A DNA stretch of 49,048 nt from Nostocaceae cyanobacterium (GTDB taxonomy: Bacteria; Cyanobacteriota; Cyanobacteriia; Cyanobacteriales; Nostocaceae): NCBI GenBank assembly GCA_030065825.1, contig JASJCY010000066.1, positions 1-49,048 of the forward strand, written 5' to 3'. The notes under the pieces are model-generated. The model had not been told where the DNA came from and did no database searches. It saw nothing but the letters and a program-made list of their open reading frames with translations. Position numbers and translations under genes: made by a program. Positions 35,711 through 45,638 of this stretch are shown here, piece after piece. Numbering within the stretch: the first letter of the stretch is position 1; every line of letters starts with the position of its first letter.

Positions 35711-37570
35711 CTATTTAACTTCTGCGTCTGGTGCAGATACTCTTCTGTATGCTTGCTGTGGATGATTCAATTGTTCGGGGTATCGTAGCTTTAGTAAACC
35801 CCGTTCTAACATAGGTTTTAGATAATGATTTCTGATGCTGTCTGGTTCACGTCCCAGTAGTTCAGCTAATGTTCGCAGGAGTAAGTAATGTTCGGAGCAG
35901 ATTTCTAAAATAACTTGCTCCACAACTTCTTTATTGGTGCGACCTTTCTCACGCACTGGTGCAGCAATATCTTTTAAACGCTGGTAATGTTCGGAGCTTA
36001 GGTCGTAATGTTCGGAGCTTGGCTCGTAATGTTCGGAGCTTGGCTCATAATGTTCGGAGCTTGGGAGCAGTGAAAGTAAATCTGGCTGTTCTTGGTTTGC
36101 TAAAGAGTAGTGCGTTCCACGACCACGACCAGAACTTTCCAACCAACCCTTATTTACCAAACGCTTCAAGCAATCGCCTATATCTCTGGGATGTTCTTTA
36201 CTATAAAATTGAATATCAGTGTTACAAATATCTCCAAATTGATGCGCTAGTACTAAAATAATACGATCTAGCTCTGTAAGTTCACAATAGTTATCCCCAA
36301 CAATTTCTCTTAGCTCTTTCTCGATATTTTCAGGAATAAAACTCAGGGTTGGTAATGTAACTGATGTCATTTCTAACTCTAGTTTTTCTGATACCAAGGG
36401 TATAAACCATTGTTGCTCTCTCCAAGCGCGGAGAATCTTCCCAAAACCTGAGCCTGCTTTCTCGCTCAAACCCAGCATTTGAAACATTTTTTGCAAATTG
36501 GGGTTGCGAGGGTCGCTAATACCACCATCATAAAGCTGCTGAAGAGAGATTCTGAGGCGACCTGGGTTAGAGAATGAAAAACTATTTGTCAACTTGGTAA
36601 CTATCAAAGGACGAGTAGATTGGTGATCTGCATGAATCAGAGAATTAACAAGTGCTTCTCGAAGTGCCTCATGTACGTGAGTTTCACCCCGTCGCACTGC
36701 ATCTTTATCAAGTTTAAATGGAACATTTATATCGTTGATTAAACGAGTGTAAACGCGATAATAAAAATTGAAAAGATTAGCTTCCCATTTACCATCGAGT
36801 GTCAACCGATAAGTCCACCGGGTTTCTGGGTCATTAGAAAGTCGTTCCTGATAATCAAGTTGGTAGTGAGGAAGCGCGTCTAAAATACTACGCTCACGAC
36901 CAAACATCAGTAAACCTGCTACTGTTAATCCCTCTTTACCTGTAAGGCGATCGCGTCGCCAACCACCTAACTGAATTAGCAAATCTTTCTCGTCTAATGC
37001 TAACCAAGAATGATCGGGTTCTCTAGAACTAAACCTTTGGCGAAATGATTTCAGCGTTTCTGGATCGAGATCGGTAAGATTAAACCCTTCTAAAATCTGA
37101 TTGTCTTGAGGTTCTTGACCAGTATCCCGTAACATTTGCTGCACTTCCTCACGATTACAACGGTAATCTCCCTCAAAATTACGTTTGAAAGTGCTAGTCA
37201 TTGGATTATTATTGATGTACACAGGACGCTGTTGACGTGTAGCCTTGGGTACTTTGATAATCACCAAATTTTGTGCGTCAGCCTTCAATTTTCGCACATC
37301 TGAATTGACACAAATTGGAGTGCTGAGTTTTTGTGAGTTATTGTGATTATTCCAAAAATTTTTTAACAATCCATCTGGGTTGCGTACTCCAGAAATGGCA
37401 AGTTTACCTTTGCTTTCGCTGACTCCAAGTACAATGTAACCTCCGTCTGTATTAGCAAATGCGGATACTGTTTCCCATATATCATTGGGTAAACCACCAC
37501 CTGCGGACTTAAACTCAATGTCTTGGTCTTCTCCAAGGTTGATATATTGGAGTAATGTTTCTAAGTCCAT
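35711..37570 (-). CDS. AlbA/Schlafen-type DNA-binding ATPase with in-frame SSEHYEP repeats
   Basis: The 619-aa product starts with an AlbA_2/Schlafen-like domain (about 10-125; DQDIEFKSAGGG ... SAFANTDGGYIVLGV). It contains the HATPase_c_4 block EALREALVNSLIHADH (about 300-315) and ends in winged-helix-like segments. Between them, residues about 501-530 are near-perfect 7-aa repeats (SSEHYEP, SSEHYEP, SSEHYDL, SSEHYQR) from 21-bp DNA repeats at about 35983-36066. An isolated CSEHYLL follows later. The family is often annotated as a RecG-like regulator; some members sit in defence loci. Function here is unknown. Confidence 0.85.
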   Translation of the reverse strand: MDLETLLQYINLGEDQDIEFKSAGGGLPNDIWETVSAFANTDGGYIVLGVSESKGKLAISGVRNPDGLLKNFWNNHNNSQKLSTPICVNSDVRKLKADAQNLVIIKVPKATRQQRPVYINNNPMTSTFKRNFEGDYRCNREEVQQMLRDTGQEPQDNQILEGFNLTDLDPETLKSFRQRFSSREPDHSWLALDEKDLLIQLGGWRRDRLTGKEGLTVAGLLMFGRERSILDALPHYQLDYQERLSNDPETRWTYRLTLDGKWEANLFNFYYRVYTRLINDINVPFKLDKDAVRRGETHVHEALREALVNSLIHADHQSTRPLIVTKLTNSFSFSNPGRLRISLQQLYDGGISDPRNPNLQKMFQMLGLSEKAGSGFGKILRAWREQQWFIPLVSEKLELEMTSVTLPTLSFIPENIEKELREIVGDNYCELTELDRIILVLAHQFGDICNTDIQFYSKEHPRDIGDCLKRLVNKGWLESSGRGRGTHYSLANQEQPDLLSLLPSSEHYEPSSEHYEPSSEHYDLSSEHYQRLKDIAAPVREKGRTNKEVVEQVILEICSEHYLLLRTLAELLGREPDSIRNHYLKPMLERGLLKLRYPEQLNHPQQAYRRVSAPDAEVK

Positions 37571-37789
37571 TTACAGACCTCTGTTAGTCAACTTTATCAA
37601 TTATGACCTAGTTAAACTTTTTAGTGATAAATAAAACTAGTAACAGTTTGTCTCATCGCAGACTTTTATTGGCGGTTTTAACAACCATCCCAGATAGAGG
37701 TAAGTTTACACGAAGAAAAAAAGCTGAAGTAAAATTATGGTTAATTTACATCTTGCACCACAAGATTTGAATTAATCTAATTTCTTTGA

Positions 37790-37861
37790 AGCGGGTGATG
37801 GGACTTGAACCCACGACGTTCACCTTGGGAAGGTGACATTCTACCACTGAATTACACCCGC
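37790..37861 (-). tRNA. tRNA-Gly(CCC)
   Basis: The reverse strand gives a 72-nt cloverleaf: acceptor GCGGGTG/CACCCGC with discriminator T, D arm with GTGGTAG, and anticodon stem TCACC/GGTGA with loop TTCCCAA (anticodon CCC). The T arm contains GTTCAAG. CCA is not encoded. There is no variable-arm extension, as expected for Gly. Confidence 0.95.
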
Positions 37862-37902
37862 AAATGGCTGTAACCAACTGGTGGCTACAAACCATTATAC
37901 TC

Positions 37903-40900
37903 CTATTTTTTCACTGAATACTTAACTGGTTCTTCGCTGACTGGTGGTAATTTAATCACTTCATATTCTTCTTCTAGCTTGCGATATGGTTTCTTGCCAA
38001 ATCCACGTTTCACCAATTTTAAAACCCAGCTTTGGAAGTTATCAATGTAAGTAAATAACACTGGAACCACTACCAATGTTAACAGGGTAGAAGTAGTAAA
38101 ACCACCGATAATGCCAATACCCATGGGTTGACGAACTTCTGAACCTGTACCGAGTCCTAGTGCGAGGGGAAATGTCCCCGCGATGGTGGAGAGGGAAGTC
38201 ATTAAAATGGGTCGCAGTCGGGAAACTCCAGCTTCTATCAATGCTTGACGTTGGGATTTACCTTGTTCTAAGCCAATAATTGTGTAATCTACCAACAGGA
38301 TGGAGTTTTTGGTGACAATCCCCAACAAGAGGACAACACCAATAATTGCATACAATCCCAAGGCTTTTTGGGTGATTAGTAATGCTAAGAGAGTACCACC
38401 CAAACAGAAGGGCAATGCTGCCATAATTGTAATGGGATGGAGGAAGTTGTTATACAACAGGACGAGAATGGCATAGATAAACATTAATGCGGTTCCCAAT
38501 GCACCACCAAAGCGGGTGAAAATGTCTGCCATAATCTTGGCATCACCGGAGTTTTGTTGGGTGACTCCTGGGGGTAAATTTTGCATTGCAGGTAGCTGCT
38601 GTACCTGTTCTAAAGCTTTTCCTAAAGAGATACCTTGTAAGTTAGCTTCTACGGCAACCAAACGGGAACGGTCAAAACGGTCGATGGTTGCAGGACCACT
38701 ACCAAAACGGATATCTGCAACTGCCATTAGGGGAACTAAACCACCATTTTGACTGGGTACTTGCAGATTTTTGATATTGTTAATATCTTCTCGCGCTTTG
38801 GGGTCAATTTGCACACGAATGGGAATTTGCCGGTCTGGTAAGTTATACTTTGGCAAATTCGCTTCTCTATCGCCTATTGTAGCTAAAGAGGCAGTACGGG
38901 CGATCGCTTGCACTGTGACACCCAAATCAGCAACGCGTTGGGGGTCGGGAACTACCAATATTTCTGGTTTGACTAAGCTAGCGCTAGAGGAGACTTCCAC
39001 TAAACCGGGTATACCCCGCATTTGTTTTTCTAAATCTGCTGCTGTTTTATTTAACGCTTGGGGATTTTCACTCCGTAGGAGAATGGTTAAACCCTTACTA
39101 CCACTTATTGAACCCAAACTTTGGAAGCTAATTTTTGCCCCTGGTATGTCTGCAAATTGGCGACGGATTTGTGATTCAAACTCGTTTTGGGAAATAGTCC
39201 TACCTTGTTCTTTAGATTTAATGTTGATAGTAAGGGAAGCAGAATTGACCTCTTGTGAAGCAAATACAGTTTCTACAACGGGGTTTTCCAGAAAGACATT
39301 AGTTACTTGGGTGACTACCCTGTTGGTATCTTGCAATGTGGAACCGGGAGGAAGTTCTATATTGACCGTGGAAATGCCAATGTCACCACTATCAACTAAA
39401 CCTTTGGGAATTAAGGGAACTAGCATTAAACTAGCGATAAAGAATGCCAAGGCAATACCCAGGGTTGTTAATCTGTGGCGTAATGCCCATTGTAAGGTAG
39501 ATTTGTAGGGTTGGAAGCGACGATATGATTTTGGATTTTGCTTCCTTGGCTTCCCTGTTCCCTTGTTTGATTGATGTTGTAATAAATACGCCCCCATCAT
39601 TGGTGTAACCATCCGCGCTACCATGGTGGAGAATACTGTAGCAGCGGAAACCGTGACAGCAAAGGGTTGGAAGAATTGACCGGGCACACCCCCCAAAAAG
39701 GCAACTGGTAGAAATACGGCAATAATTGTCGCCGAAGTAGCAATTACTGCTAAACCCATTTCTGCGGAAGAGTCAAAAGCAGCCTGTTTGGGATTTTTCC
39801 CCATTCCCAGGTGCCGTTCCATATTCTCAATTTCCACCACGGCATCATCCACCAAATTCCCCACTGCTAACCCTAATCCCAACAAGGTCATATTATTGAG
39901 GGTATAACCAAAGGCATATTGCACCGCAAAGGTGGGAATAATTGATAGGGGTAAAGTAACTGCCGTAATTAATGTTGCCCGCCAGTCCCGTAAAAACAGT
40001 AAAATTACTACCACCGCCAACACAGAAGCCACCAACAATTCATTCATGGTGCTTTCATAGGATTGACGGACGAAAGTAGCCCTGGTAAAAATTAACTCCA
40101 GTTTTACATCCCCAGGTAGGGTTTTCTCTAACTCTGCAACCGCTGCTTTCACCCCCTCTTCTACCGTCACCATCACGCTACCGGTACTGCGCAAAACTTG
40201 GAAACCCACCACCGGTTTATTATTCAAACGGGCACTTTGGCGGACATCTGCAAAGCTATCTTCTACGGTTCCCAAACTGGATAAGGGTACCGAACCCCCT
40301 CCAGGAAGGAGAATTTCGTAGGTTTTTAACACATTCACACTGGGGGCATTACCTAAGGTTCTAATGGTTTGTTCGCTACCACCAACCTCAGCCCGTCCTC
40401 CAGGAAGGTTAATATTTAATGCCCCAATTTGGTCATTGACTTGGGTAGCGGTAATCCCTAAAGATTCTAAACGGTCTGGGTTCAAATTAATACGAATTTC
40501 CCGGTCAACACCACCTACACGCTTAATTTGTGCCACACCCTCTACAGATAATAGGGCACGGCTGATAGTTTGGTCTACCAGGTTGCTTAATTCCTCCACC
40601 GACCGCTGATCGGAACTCACCACATAGGACATAATCGGACCGCCAGCGAATTCCAAACGCTGTACTATGGGGTCGTTAATATCCTGGGGTAAATTTTGGC
40701 GAATTTGGGCGATCGCATTGCGGACATCATTGGTGGCGCGATCTGTATTTGTCCCCAACACAAAATTAATGGTAGTATTAGAAACCCCATCGCTGACAGT
40801 GGAACGCAATTCATCAATATTCCCCAAACCAGCCACAGCATCTTCTATCTTTTTGGTGACTTGGCTTTCTAGTTCCGCTGGACCTGCACCTTCTTGCCTT

Positions 40901-41052
40901 ACTGTCACTTGTACTACAGGAATATCAATATCGGGGCTGGTATCAATTCCGAGGGAATTAAAGGAAAACCAACCAAATACCGTTAAAACTAAAAATAAAA
41001 CGATTGTGGGAATCGGTTTTTTTATTGACCACGCAGAGATGTTAAAAGACAT
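37903..41052 (-). CDS. RND (AcrB/HAE1-type) efflux transporter
   Basis: The 1049-aa product has the AcrB layout: N-terminal helix (MSFNISAWSIKKPIPTIVLF), two large periplasmic loops and two blocks of membrane helices. TM4 carries the proton-relay segment GLAVGNLVDDAVVEIENMER with Asp-Asp. A full-length protein means it is likely functional as the inner-membrane pump of a tripartite system. The frame extends to a TTG at 41064, but the ATG at 41052 matches the family start. It lies 114 bp after its adaptor gene; a GGGCGCAA/TTGCGCCC hairpin sits in that gap. No outer-membrane TolC gene is in the window, and substrates cannot be predicted. Confidence 0.94.
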   Translation of the reverse strand: MSFNISAWSIKKPIPTIVLFLVLTVFGWFSFNSLGIDTSPDIDIPVVQVTVRQEGAGPAELESQVTKKIEDAVAGLGNIDELRSTVSDGVSNTTINFVLGTNTDRATNDVRNAIAQIRQNLPQDINDPIVQRLEFAGGPIMSYVVSSDQRSVEELSNLVDQTISRALLSVEGVAQIKRVGGVDREIRINLNPDRLESLGITATQVNDQIGALNINLPGGRAEVGGSEQTIRTLGNAPSVNVLKTYEILLPGGGSVPLSSLGTVEDSFADVRQSARLNNKPVVGFQVLRSTGSVMVTVEEGVKAAVAELEKTLPGDVKLELIFTRATFVRQSYESTMNELLVASVLAVVVILLFLRDWRATLITAVTLPLSIIPTFAVQYAFGYTLNNMTLLGLGLAVGNLVDDAVVEIENMERHLGMGKNPKQAAFDSSAEMGLAVIATSATIIAVFLPVAFLGGVPGQFFQPFAVTVSAATVFSTMVARMVTPMMGAYLLQHQSNKGTGKPRKQNPKSYRRFQPYKSTLQWALRHRLTTLGIALAFFIASLMLVPLIPKGLVDSGDIGISTVNIELPPGSTLQDTNRVVTQVTNVFLENPVVETVFASQEVNSASLTINIKSKEQGRTISQNEFESQIRRQFADIPGAKISFQSLGSISGSKGLTILLRSENPQALNKTAADLEKQMRGIPGLVEVSSSASLVKPEILVVPDPQRVADLGVTVQAIARTASLATIGDREANLPKYNLPDRQIPIRVQIDPKAREDINNIKNLQVPSQNGGLVPLMAVADIRFGSGPATIDRFDRSRLVAVEANLQGISLGKALEQVQQLPAMQNLPPGVTQQNSGDAKIMADIFTRFGGALGTALMFIYAILVLLYNNFLHPITIMAALPFCLGGTLLALLITQKALGLYAIIGVVLLLGIVTKNSILLVDYTIIGLEQGKSQRQALIEAGVSRLRPILMTSLSTIAGTFPLALGLGTGSEVRQPMGIGIIGGFTTSTLLTLVVVPVLFTYIDNFQSWVLKLVKRGFGKKPYRKLEEEYEVIKLPPVSEEPVKYSVKK

Positions 41053-41082
41053 GGAAAAAATCAATTAGGAGTTACAATGTAG

Positions 41083-41101
41083 GGGCGCAATACTTGCGCC
41101 C
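41083..41101. repeat. Small hairpin between adaptor and RND pump genes
   Basis: GGGCGCAA-TAC-TTGCGCCC, a perfect 8-bp stem. Similar units occur between cpeY and cpeZ. It may lower read-through or stabilise the upstream adaptor message. Confidence 0.6.
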
Positions 41102-41166
41102 AAAATTTGGCAGGAAACAATTAGCTAATTACCAATGACCAATGACAAATAACCAATGACAAATGA

Positions 41167-42630
41167 CTAAGGACTTTTCACCACCTTTACCTTGTCTCCA
41201 TCTTTGAGATATCCTGCACCATCAATTACAACCTTGTCCCCTGCTTGCAAACCACTTTTGATTTCCACCTTGCCACCATTGAGAATTTCTCCCATTTTTA
41301 CTTTCTGGGCACTAACGGTGTCTTGATCTGATAAAGTGAATGCGATCGCATTTCCATCGGGTTGGGGTAGTACTGCTTTTTGAGGCACCACCACACCCAT
41401 AGCTGTATTGGTATTAATTGCTGCCCTGGCAAACATTCCTGGTTTCAGCAAGTCTGTGGATGGCAAATTAATTTTCACTGTCGCCTCTCGTTTGTTTTCG
41501 TTGACAATGGGTTCAATTTCTGTTATTTTTCCTTGCAAACGGATGCGACTATCTACATCAGAGGTAATTTGCACCGCTGCACCAATTTTCACCTGGGGTA
41601 ATTGGATTGCAGGCACCTCTGCCCGTAATTCTAATCTACTGTCACGAATAATAGAAAACAGTTTTTGGCTTCCACCGACTACGGTAACTACCTGGGTTTG
41701 GGGTGGAACACCCGTCACATCCCCTACCCTTGCCAGTTTTTCGGCAATAATTCCCCCTACGGGGGCACGAACCAAAGTTTGGGACATCTGAGTTTTTAAC
41801 TGCTGCAACCTCGCAGCGCTACTTTTGACATTAGCTTTGGCACTACTAATATTTGCTTGGGCAGTGCCAATATTTGCCTTGGCGCTGCTAACATTAGCTT
41901 GGGCGGTACGAATGTTCTCTTGTGCCACCCGCACTGCTTCCCTAGCGGTTGTTACTGTTGTCTGACGGGTATCTAATTCTTGCTGACTAATGGCACCGTT
42001 AGCAGCTAATTTCTCATAGCGACGCAAATTCTTTTCTGCTTCTTGTAACCTTGCTTGTGCTTGTGCCAAGTCAGCTTTCCTTTGCTGTACTATCGCTTGA
42101 TTAGCAGTCACTGCTGCCTGTTTTGATGCTAAATCCGCTTGACGAGAAACAACATCTGCCTTTCTTGATTCCATATCTGCCTTTGCTTGGCTAATTTGGG
42201 TTTGGAGGATGGAATCATCTAGCACAGCTAAAATTTGACCTTTTTGAACATCATCTCCTTGATTCACAAGGATTTGCTTGATTTGCAACCCATTAGCTTG
42301 GGGCAATACTGGTATTAAATCCCGTGCTGCCACCGTACCTGTAACAGTAATATTACGAGTAATACGGGTAGTTTCTACTGGCGCAGTGGTAACTGTCATC
42401 GCTGGGGCAACTTCTGGTACACTTTCATTAGCAATAGCTTTATTCTCAGAACTTGGACGCTGACTAAATGCACCCATCCCCCCAATGGCGATGGTAGCCC
42501 CCAAACAAGTACCTACCAGTAACGGCATCAGCCAAGGGCTTTGCTTATCAGTGGATTTCTGATTTGAATCAGTTTCCTCAACCGCTATTGTCTGTTTTTT
42601 CCCGTTTTCTGAAGAATTTTCTTTGCCCAC
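41167..42630 (-). CDS. RND efflux periplasmic adaptor (membrane fusion protein)
   Basis: The 487-aa product has a cytosolic N-terminus, one membrane anchor at about 33-52 (WLMPLLVGTCLGATIAIGG) and lipoyl halves (LPQANGLQIKQILVNQGDDV; MSQTLVRAPVGGIIAEKLAR). Between them is a long Ala/Gln-rich coiled-coil hairpin (about 135-270), followed by beta-barrel and membrane-proximal domains. It bridges the pump to an outer-membrane channel. The GTG start is backed by GGAGG seven bases upstream. It is the first gene of the two-gene operon. Confidence 0.94.
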   Translation of the reverse strand: MGKENSSENGKKQTIAVEETDSNQKSTDKQSPWLMPLLVGTCLGATIAIGGMGAFSQRPSSENKAIANESVPEVAPAMTVTTAPVETTRITRNITVTGTVAARDLIPVLPQANGLQIKQILVNQGDDVQKGQILAVLDDSILQTQISQAKADMESRKADVVSRQADLASKQAAVTANQAIVQQRKADLAQAQARLQEAEKNLRRYEKLAANGAISQQELDTRQTTVTTAREAVRVAQENIRTAQANVSSAKANIGTAQANISSAKANVKSSAARLQQLKTQMSQTLVRAPVGGIIAEKLARVGDVTGVPPQTQVVTVVGGSQKLFSIIRDSRLELRAEVPAIQLPQVKIGAAVQITSDVDSRIRLQGKITEIEPIVNENKREATVKINLPSTDLLKPGMFARAAINTNTAMGVVVPQKAVLPQPDGNAIAFTLSDQDTVSAQKVKMGEILNGGKVEIKSGLQAGDKVVIDGAGYLKDGDKVKVVKSP

Positions 42631-43100
42631 AGTGATGCCTCCGCTACCTACCCGAATATGATTCAGCGCTTTTGCTTAAAAAGTTTTGAATTTTATTACT
42701 TTATGTTAATTTTACTCAATTTTATTAGATTATAGGTGTAACATTAGTAATTTAAACCGTGAAAAAAGTCATGATTTTGTCAAAATAGCCTGTGGTTGGG
42801 GGTGCAACAGCACCGAGTAGGCATATACATGGATAATTAGAGAAACAAGTTCTGTGTATGGTTGTGTCTCTGGCAAAACAAGACTATCTAACTTGCTTTT
42901 AGGTTTCCCAAAACATCAACACAAAGCATCATATTCTCAACTTTGATATCACGCTAGATGTGTAGGTTGGGTTAAGGGACAGCGTAACCCAATAAGAACT
43001 TATTCTCCATAGCTTGCTTCTTTGTTCCCAGGAGGAATTTTCTAAGGGTAGCAGTGAAGCTATGGTGCGGGTGTCTACCTGATGTCAACCAAACCTAGAA

Positions 43101-43447
43101 TATAGCGGTTTTGGATTGAGTGTAGACGCGCAGAGGCTTTCCGTAGGGTACTACATAAATTGGCGTTGCATAAATGCGGTATGATTTTGATGTTTTTGTG
43201 GGATGGGCATCTTGCCTGATCTTGCCCGTCCCTTGTATTTATGAGGCAGGCAAGATGCCTGCACCACAAGAATCATCTCTTAATTCAGCAATGCCCATAA
43301 ATTTTACCTCACCCCTCACCCCTAACCCCTCTCCCAATGGGAGAGGGGGAAAACACAGGGGGAAAAACACAGGGGGAAAAACACAGGGGTGGCTTTGGTT
43401 TTGGGGTGAAGTTCTGATTGTATTCCATAAGCGTGAAATTCGCTATA
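43101..43447. repeat. Nested TATAGCG-ended element
   Basis: A 347-bp interval bounded by TATAGCGGTTTTGGATTGAG and GAAATTCGCTATA. A GCGTTGCATAAATG-family repeat (43162-43295) and a CCTCACCCCTCACCCCTAAC / GGGAGAGGGGG hairpin lie inside, so a shorter element appears to have received others. Confidence 0.7.
43162..43295. repeat. GCGTTGCATAAATG-family repeat, copy 3
   Basis: GGCGTTGCATAAATGCGGT...GGGATGGGCATCTTGCC...TTCAGCAATGCC. It is the best preserved copy. The inner part adds GGCAGGCAAGATGCCTGC. Confidence 0.7.
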
Positions 43448-43750
43448 TTTCCTGATTTACAACGAGTTGAGAATAGTATTCCTTGATGCGCTGTTCGTCT
43501 TCTAACCAGGTATGTATGAGTTCATCAGAAAATTTTGCTGCTTTCATTCCCCTGTTTGAGATGGATTATAGAGACAGATGGGACTTGATATCAGTGTCAT
43601 CCCAACTTAAAGCGATCGCACCTGATGAATAATTATTTTCTCAAGATGCATCCCAATCAGATGTGTTTATAATCTCAAGGTTTTTACCCAAGTATATTTA
43701 CTCAATTATTTGGTTACAAATCATCAACCTGTTACCATTAAATAGCCCAA

Positions 43751-43990
43751 TTAACTGATGCCAACCAGTTGTGTAGATTGTTCTCTTTCAACGTGAGATA
43801 CACCTTCGACTCTACGTAAAGCATCAATGTTCGACGGATCGCACTCACCAGTGATGATTCCCAATTGCTGCATTAATTGTTTTGTGTATAAGCCTGCTGA
43901 TTGTAACTTTTGAACCACCCCAGAAAAACTATCCATGTGTTCATCATCAATGGAAATCAGCAAAGGAATTGGTTTATTGTGTACTAACAT
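43751..43990 (-). CDS. Small I9-inhibitor-like protein paired with subtilase
   Basis: A 79-aa protein, ISIDDEHMDSFSGVVQKLQSAG ... IDALRRVEGVSHVEREQSTQL. The closing VEGVSHVE block is what subtilisin prodomains (inhibitor I9 fold) carry just before the mature enzyme. It is 43 bp downstream of the subtilase gene on the same strand, with GGAG ahead of its ATG. It therefore probably acts in trans as an inhibitor or folding helper of that protease. Homologues are sometimes mislabelled as aldolases. Confidence 0.75.
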   Translation of the reverse strand: MLVHNKPIPLLISIDDEHMDSFSGVVQKLQSAGLYTKQLMQQLGIITGECDPSNIDALRRVEGVSHVEREQSTQLVGIS

Positions 43991-44033
43991 TTTTACTCCA
44001 GATACAGTAAGGCTATAGTATTAAGCATATAGG

Positions 44034-45284
44034 TTAAATCTTATCAGTGTCTAGAGTACCAGTATCATTAATAACCTGCACTAGTCCACAGCCCACATCT
44101 ACAGCGTCTAGGGGTAATTTTTGAGCTTGTTTAACTAGTAAGTTCCAGAGATTACGTCCTTTGGCTTTGGCTTTGGTTGCTTCAACGTAAAGAGCTGCAA
44201 TTCCAGCGACGTGGGGTGCTGCCATGCTTGTACCACTATCAGTTTTGTATTTAGTTGTCATCAGCCAAGTGGAATGAATATTAACTCCCGGTGCAGCAAT
44301 GTCGATTTGCTTGGCTTGGGTATGGCTAGCGCGATTGCAGAAATCAGCCACTTGGAATTGAGAATTTACAGCACTTACAGCCATAATTGATGGACAGTTG
44401 GCTGGGTGGGAAATGGGATTGTGGATACCCTCAGTGCGATCGCTATCATTGCCAGCAGCAGCTACTATGAGAGTACCATTTTGTAGGGCACGTCGAGCAG
44501 CAGTTTCAAATACTCTCGAATACTGTTGTCCACCAATCAGTATAGACGCTCCTAAGGACATAGAAACAATCTGACAACCGTTGCTAATTGCCCATTGAAT
44601 ACCCGCTAAAATTTGACCATCAGTTCCCTTACCTTTATTGTCTAAAACTTTACCCACATAAATTTCTGCATCATAAGCGATGCCATAGCGGGGAAGAAGC
44701 GGGGTATTATGGGAACCACAAGCAATACCTACACAATGGGTGCCATGTCCGTGTTCGTCTTGTACCTCTTCGTTATCCACGAAAGATTTACTGATAATTT
44801 TCCGTCCTTTAAAGTCAGGATGGTTCAAGTCTAAACCTGTATCTAATACTGCAATTTTAACCCCACGACCACTAAAAGGAGAATGAATCACTTTTGTCGC
44901 TTCTAGTCCCCATGTTGATGGAGTATGGGAGATTTTTGGCTCTAATTCCCCTAAGCCGATACTAGGGAGAGCATACACTACCCTTTCTGGCTCAATTGCT
45001 AACATAGGATTATGACCAATGCTAGCCGCTCCCAAAGAATGCAATTGTTGTGGATCGAGGGTGATGACTCCTACACCCAAATTATCTAAAATTAAATTCT
45101 CTGTATTGTTTAGCTGTTGCCGATTCACGGCACTTGCTGTAAAGTCAGATGCTCTTGCAATACTGGTAATCCCAGCAAAATTACTGAGGCTACGGATTCC
45201 TTCGTTAACGTGATCCTTACGAAATAAGACTAAGTACTTTCCTGTACTCTCTGACTCTCCATTAGATAAATTAAAACCACTCAT
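44034..45284 (-). CDS. Cytoplasmic S8 (subtilisin-like) serine protease
   Basis: The 416-aa product has the full catalytic triad: Asp148 (VLDTGLDLNHPDF), His180 (HGHGTHCVG) and Ser353 (GTSMAAPHVAG). The oxyanion region is AAAGNDSD. Residues 1-105 look like a prodomain (TGKYLVLFRKDHVNEGI; MLAIEPERVVYA). There is no signal peptide, so it is likely intracellular. The ATG start has no strong ribosome-binding site nearby. It is followed by the I9-like gene. Confidence 0.93.
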   Translation of the reverse strand: MSGFNLSNGESESTGKYLVLFRKDHVNEGIRSLSNFAGITSIARASDFTASAVNRQQLNNTENLILDNLGVGVITLDPQQLHSLGAASIGHNPMLAIEPERVVYALPSIGLGELEPKISHTPSTWGLEATKVIHSPFSGRGVKIAVLDTGLDLNHPDFKGRKIISKSFVDNEEVQDEHGHGTHCVGIACGSHNTPLLPRYGIAYDAEIYVGKVLDNKGKGTDGQILAGIQWAISNGCQIVSMSLGASILIGGQQYSRVFETAARRALQNGTLIVAAAGNDSDRTEGIHNPISHPANCPSIMAVSAVNSQFQVADFCNRASHTQAKQIDIAAPGVNIHSTWLMTTKYKTDSGTSMAAPHVAGIAALYVEATKAKAKGRNLWNLLVKQAQKLPLDAVDVGCGLVQVINDTGTLDTDKI

Positions 45285-45638
45285 TATAAGTATATCCTCT
45301 TAAAAATATGCTTTTGGTACTATATTAAATTAATCTGGAAGATGTAAGCGCACCACAAGGGGGAAGTAATAAGTAATAAGTAATTAAATCCCCTCGCCAT
45401 GAATGGAAGAAACACTATTTTCTTACTCCCTAACCCCTAACCCCTAACCCCTAACCCCTGTGTTTCTTAGGAGGTAATCCTACTTGTTTCCTTGAACTGG
45501 ATCATTTACCCTTACATTTTGTCTGGAGTTATTAACACTTGTACTGAGGAGGTGTAACTATTAAACTTTTTTCTTGCTAAAACTTACCAAACCTCTTCAT
45601 ATATGCTATAGCTAAAATGTACATGTTTGGAAAGGTTT
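45285..45638. other. Intergenic region and left flank of the IS607 element
   Basis: Contains AAGTAAT repeats, a CTAACCC heptamer block (about 45427-45460) and the left end of the insertion sequence. IS607 elements lack inverted ends, so its border cannot be placed by eye; it is likely between 45480 and 45620. Confidence 0.5.

Larger units (their letters stand above)
42631..43750. other. Long intergenic region with nested repeats
   Basis: About 1.1 kb without a supported gene. A TTGGGTTAAGGGACAGCG-type repeat is near 42965. A TATAGCG element (43101-43447) contains a nested GCGTTGCATAAATG repeat and a GGGAGAGGGGGAAAACACAG block with AACACAGGGGG repeated three times. The last 300 bp before the I9-like gene's stop are AT-rich and unremarkable. 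Confidence 0.6.
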
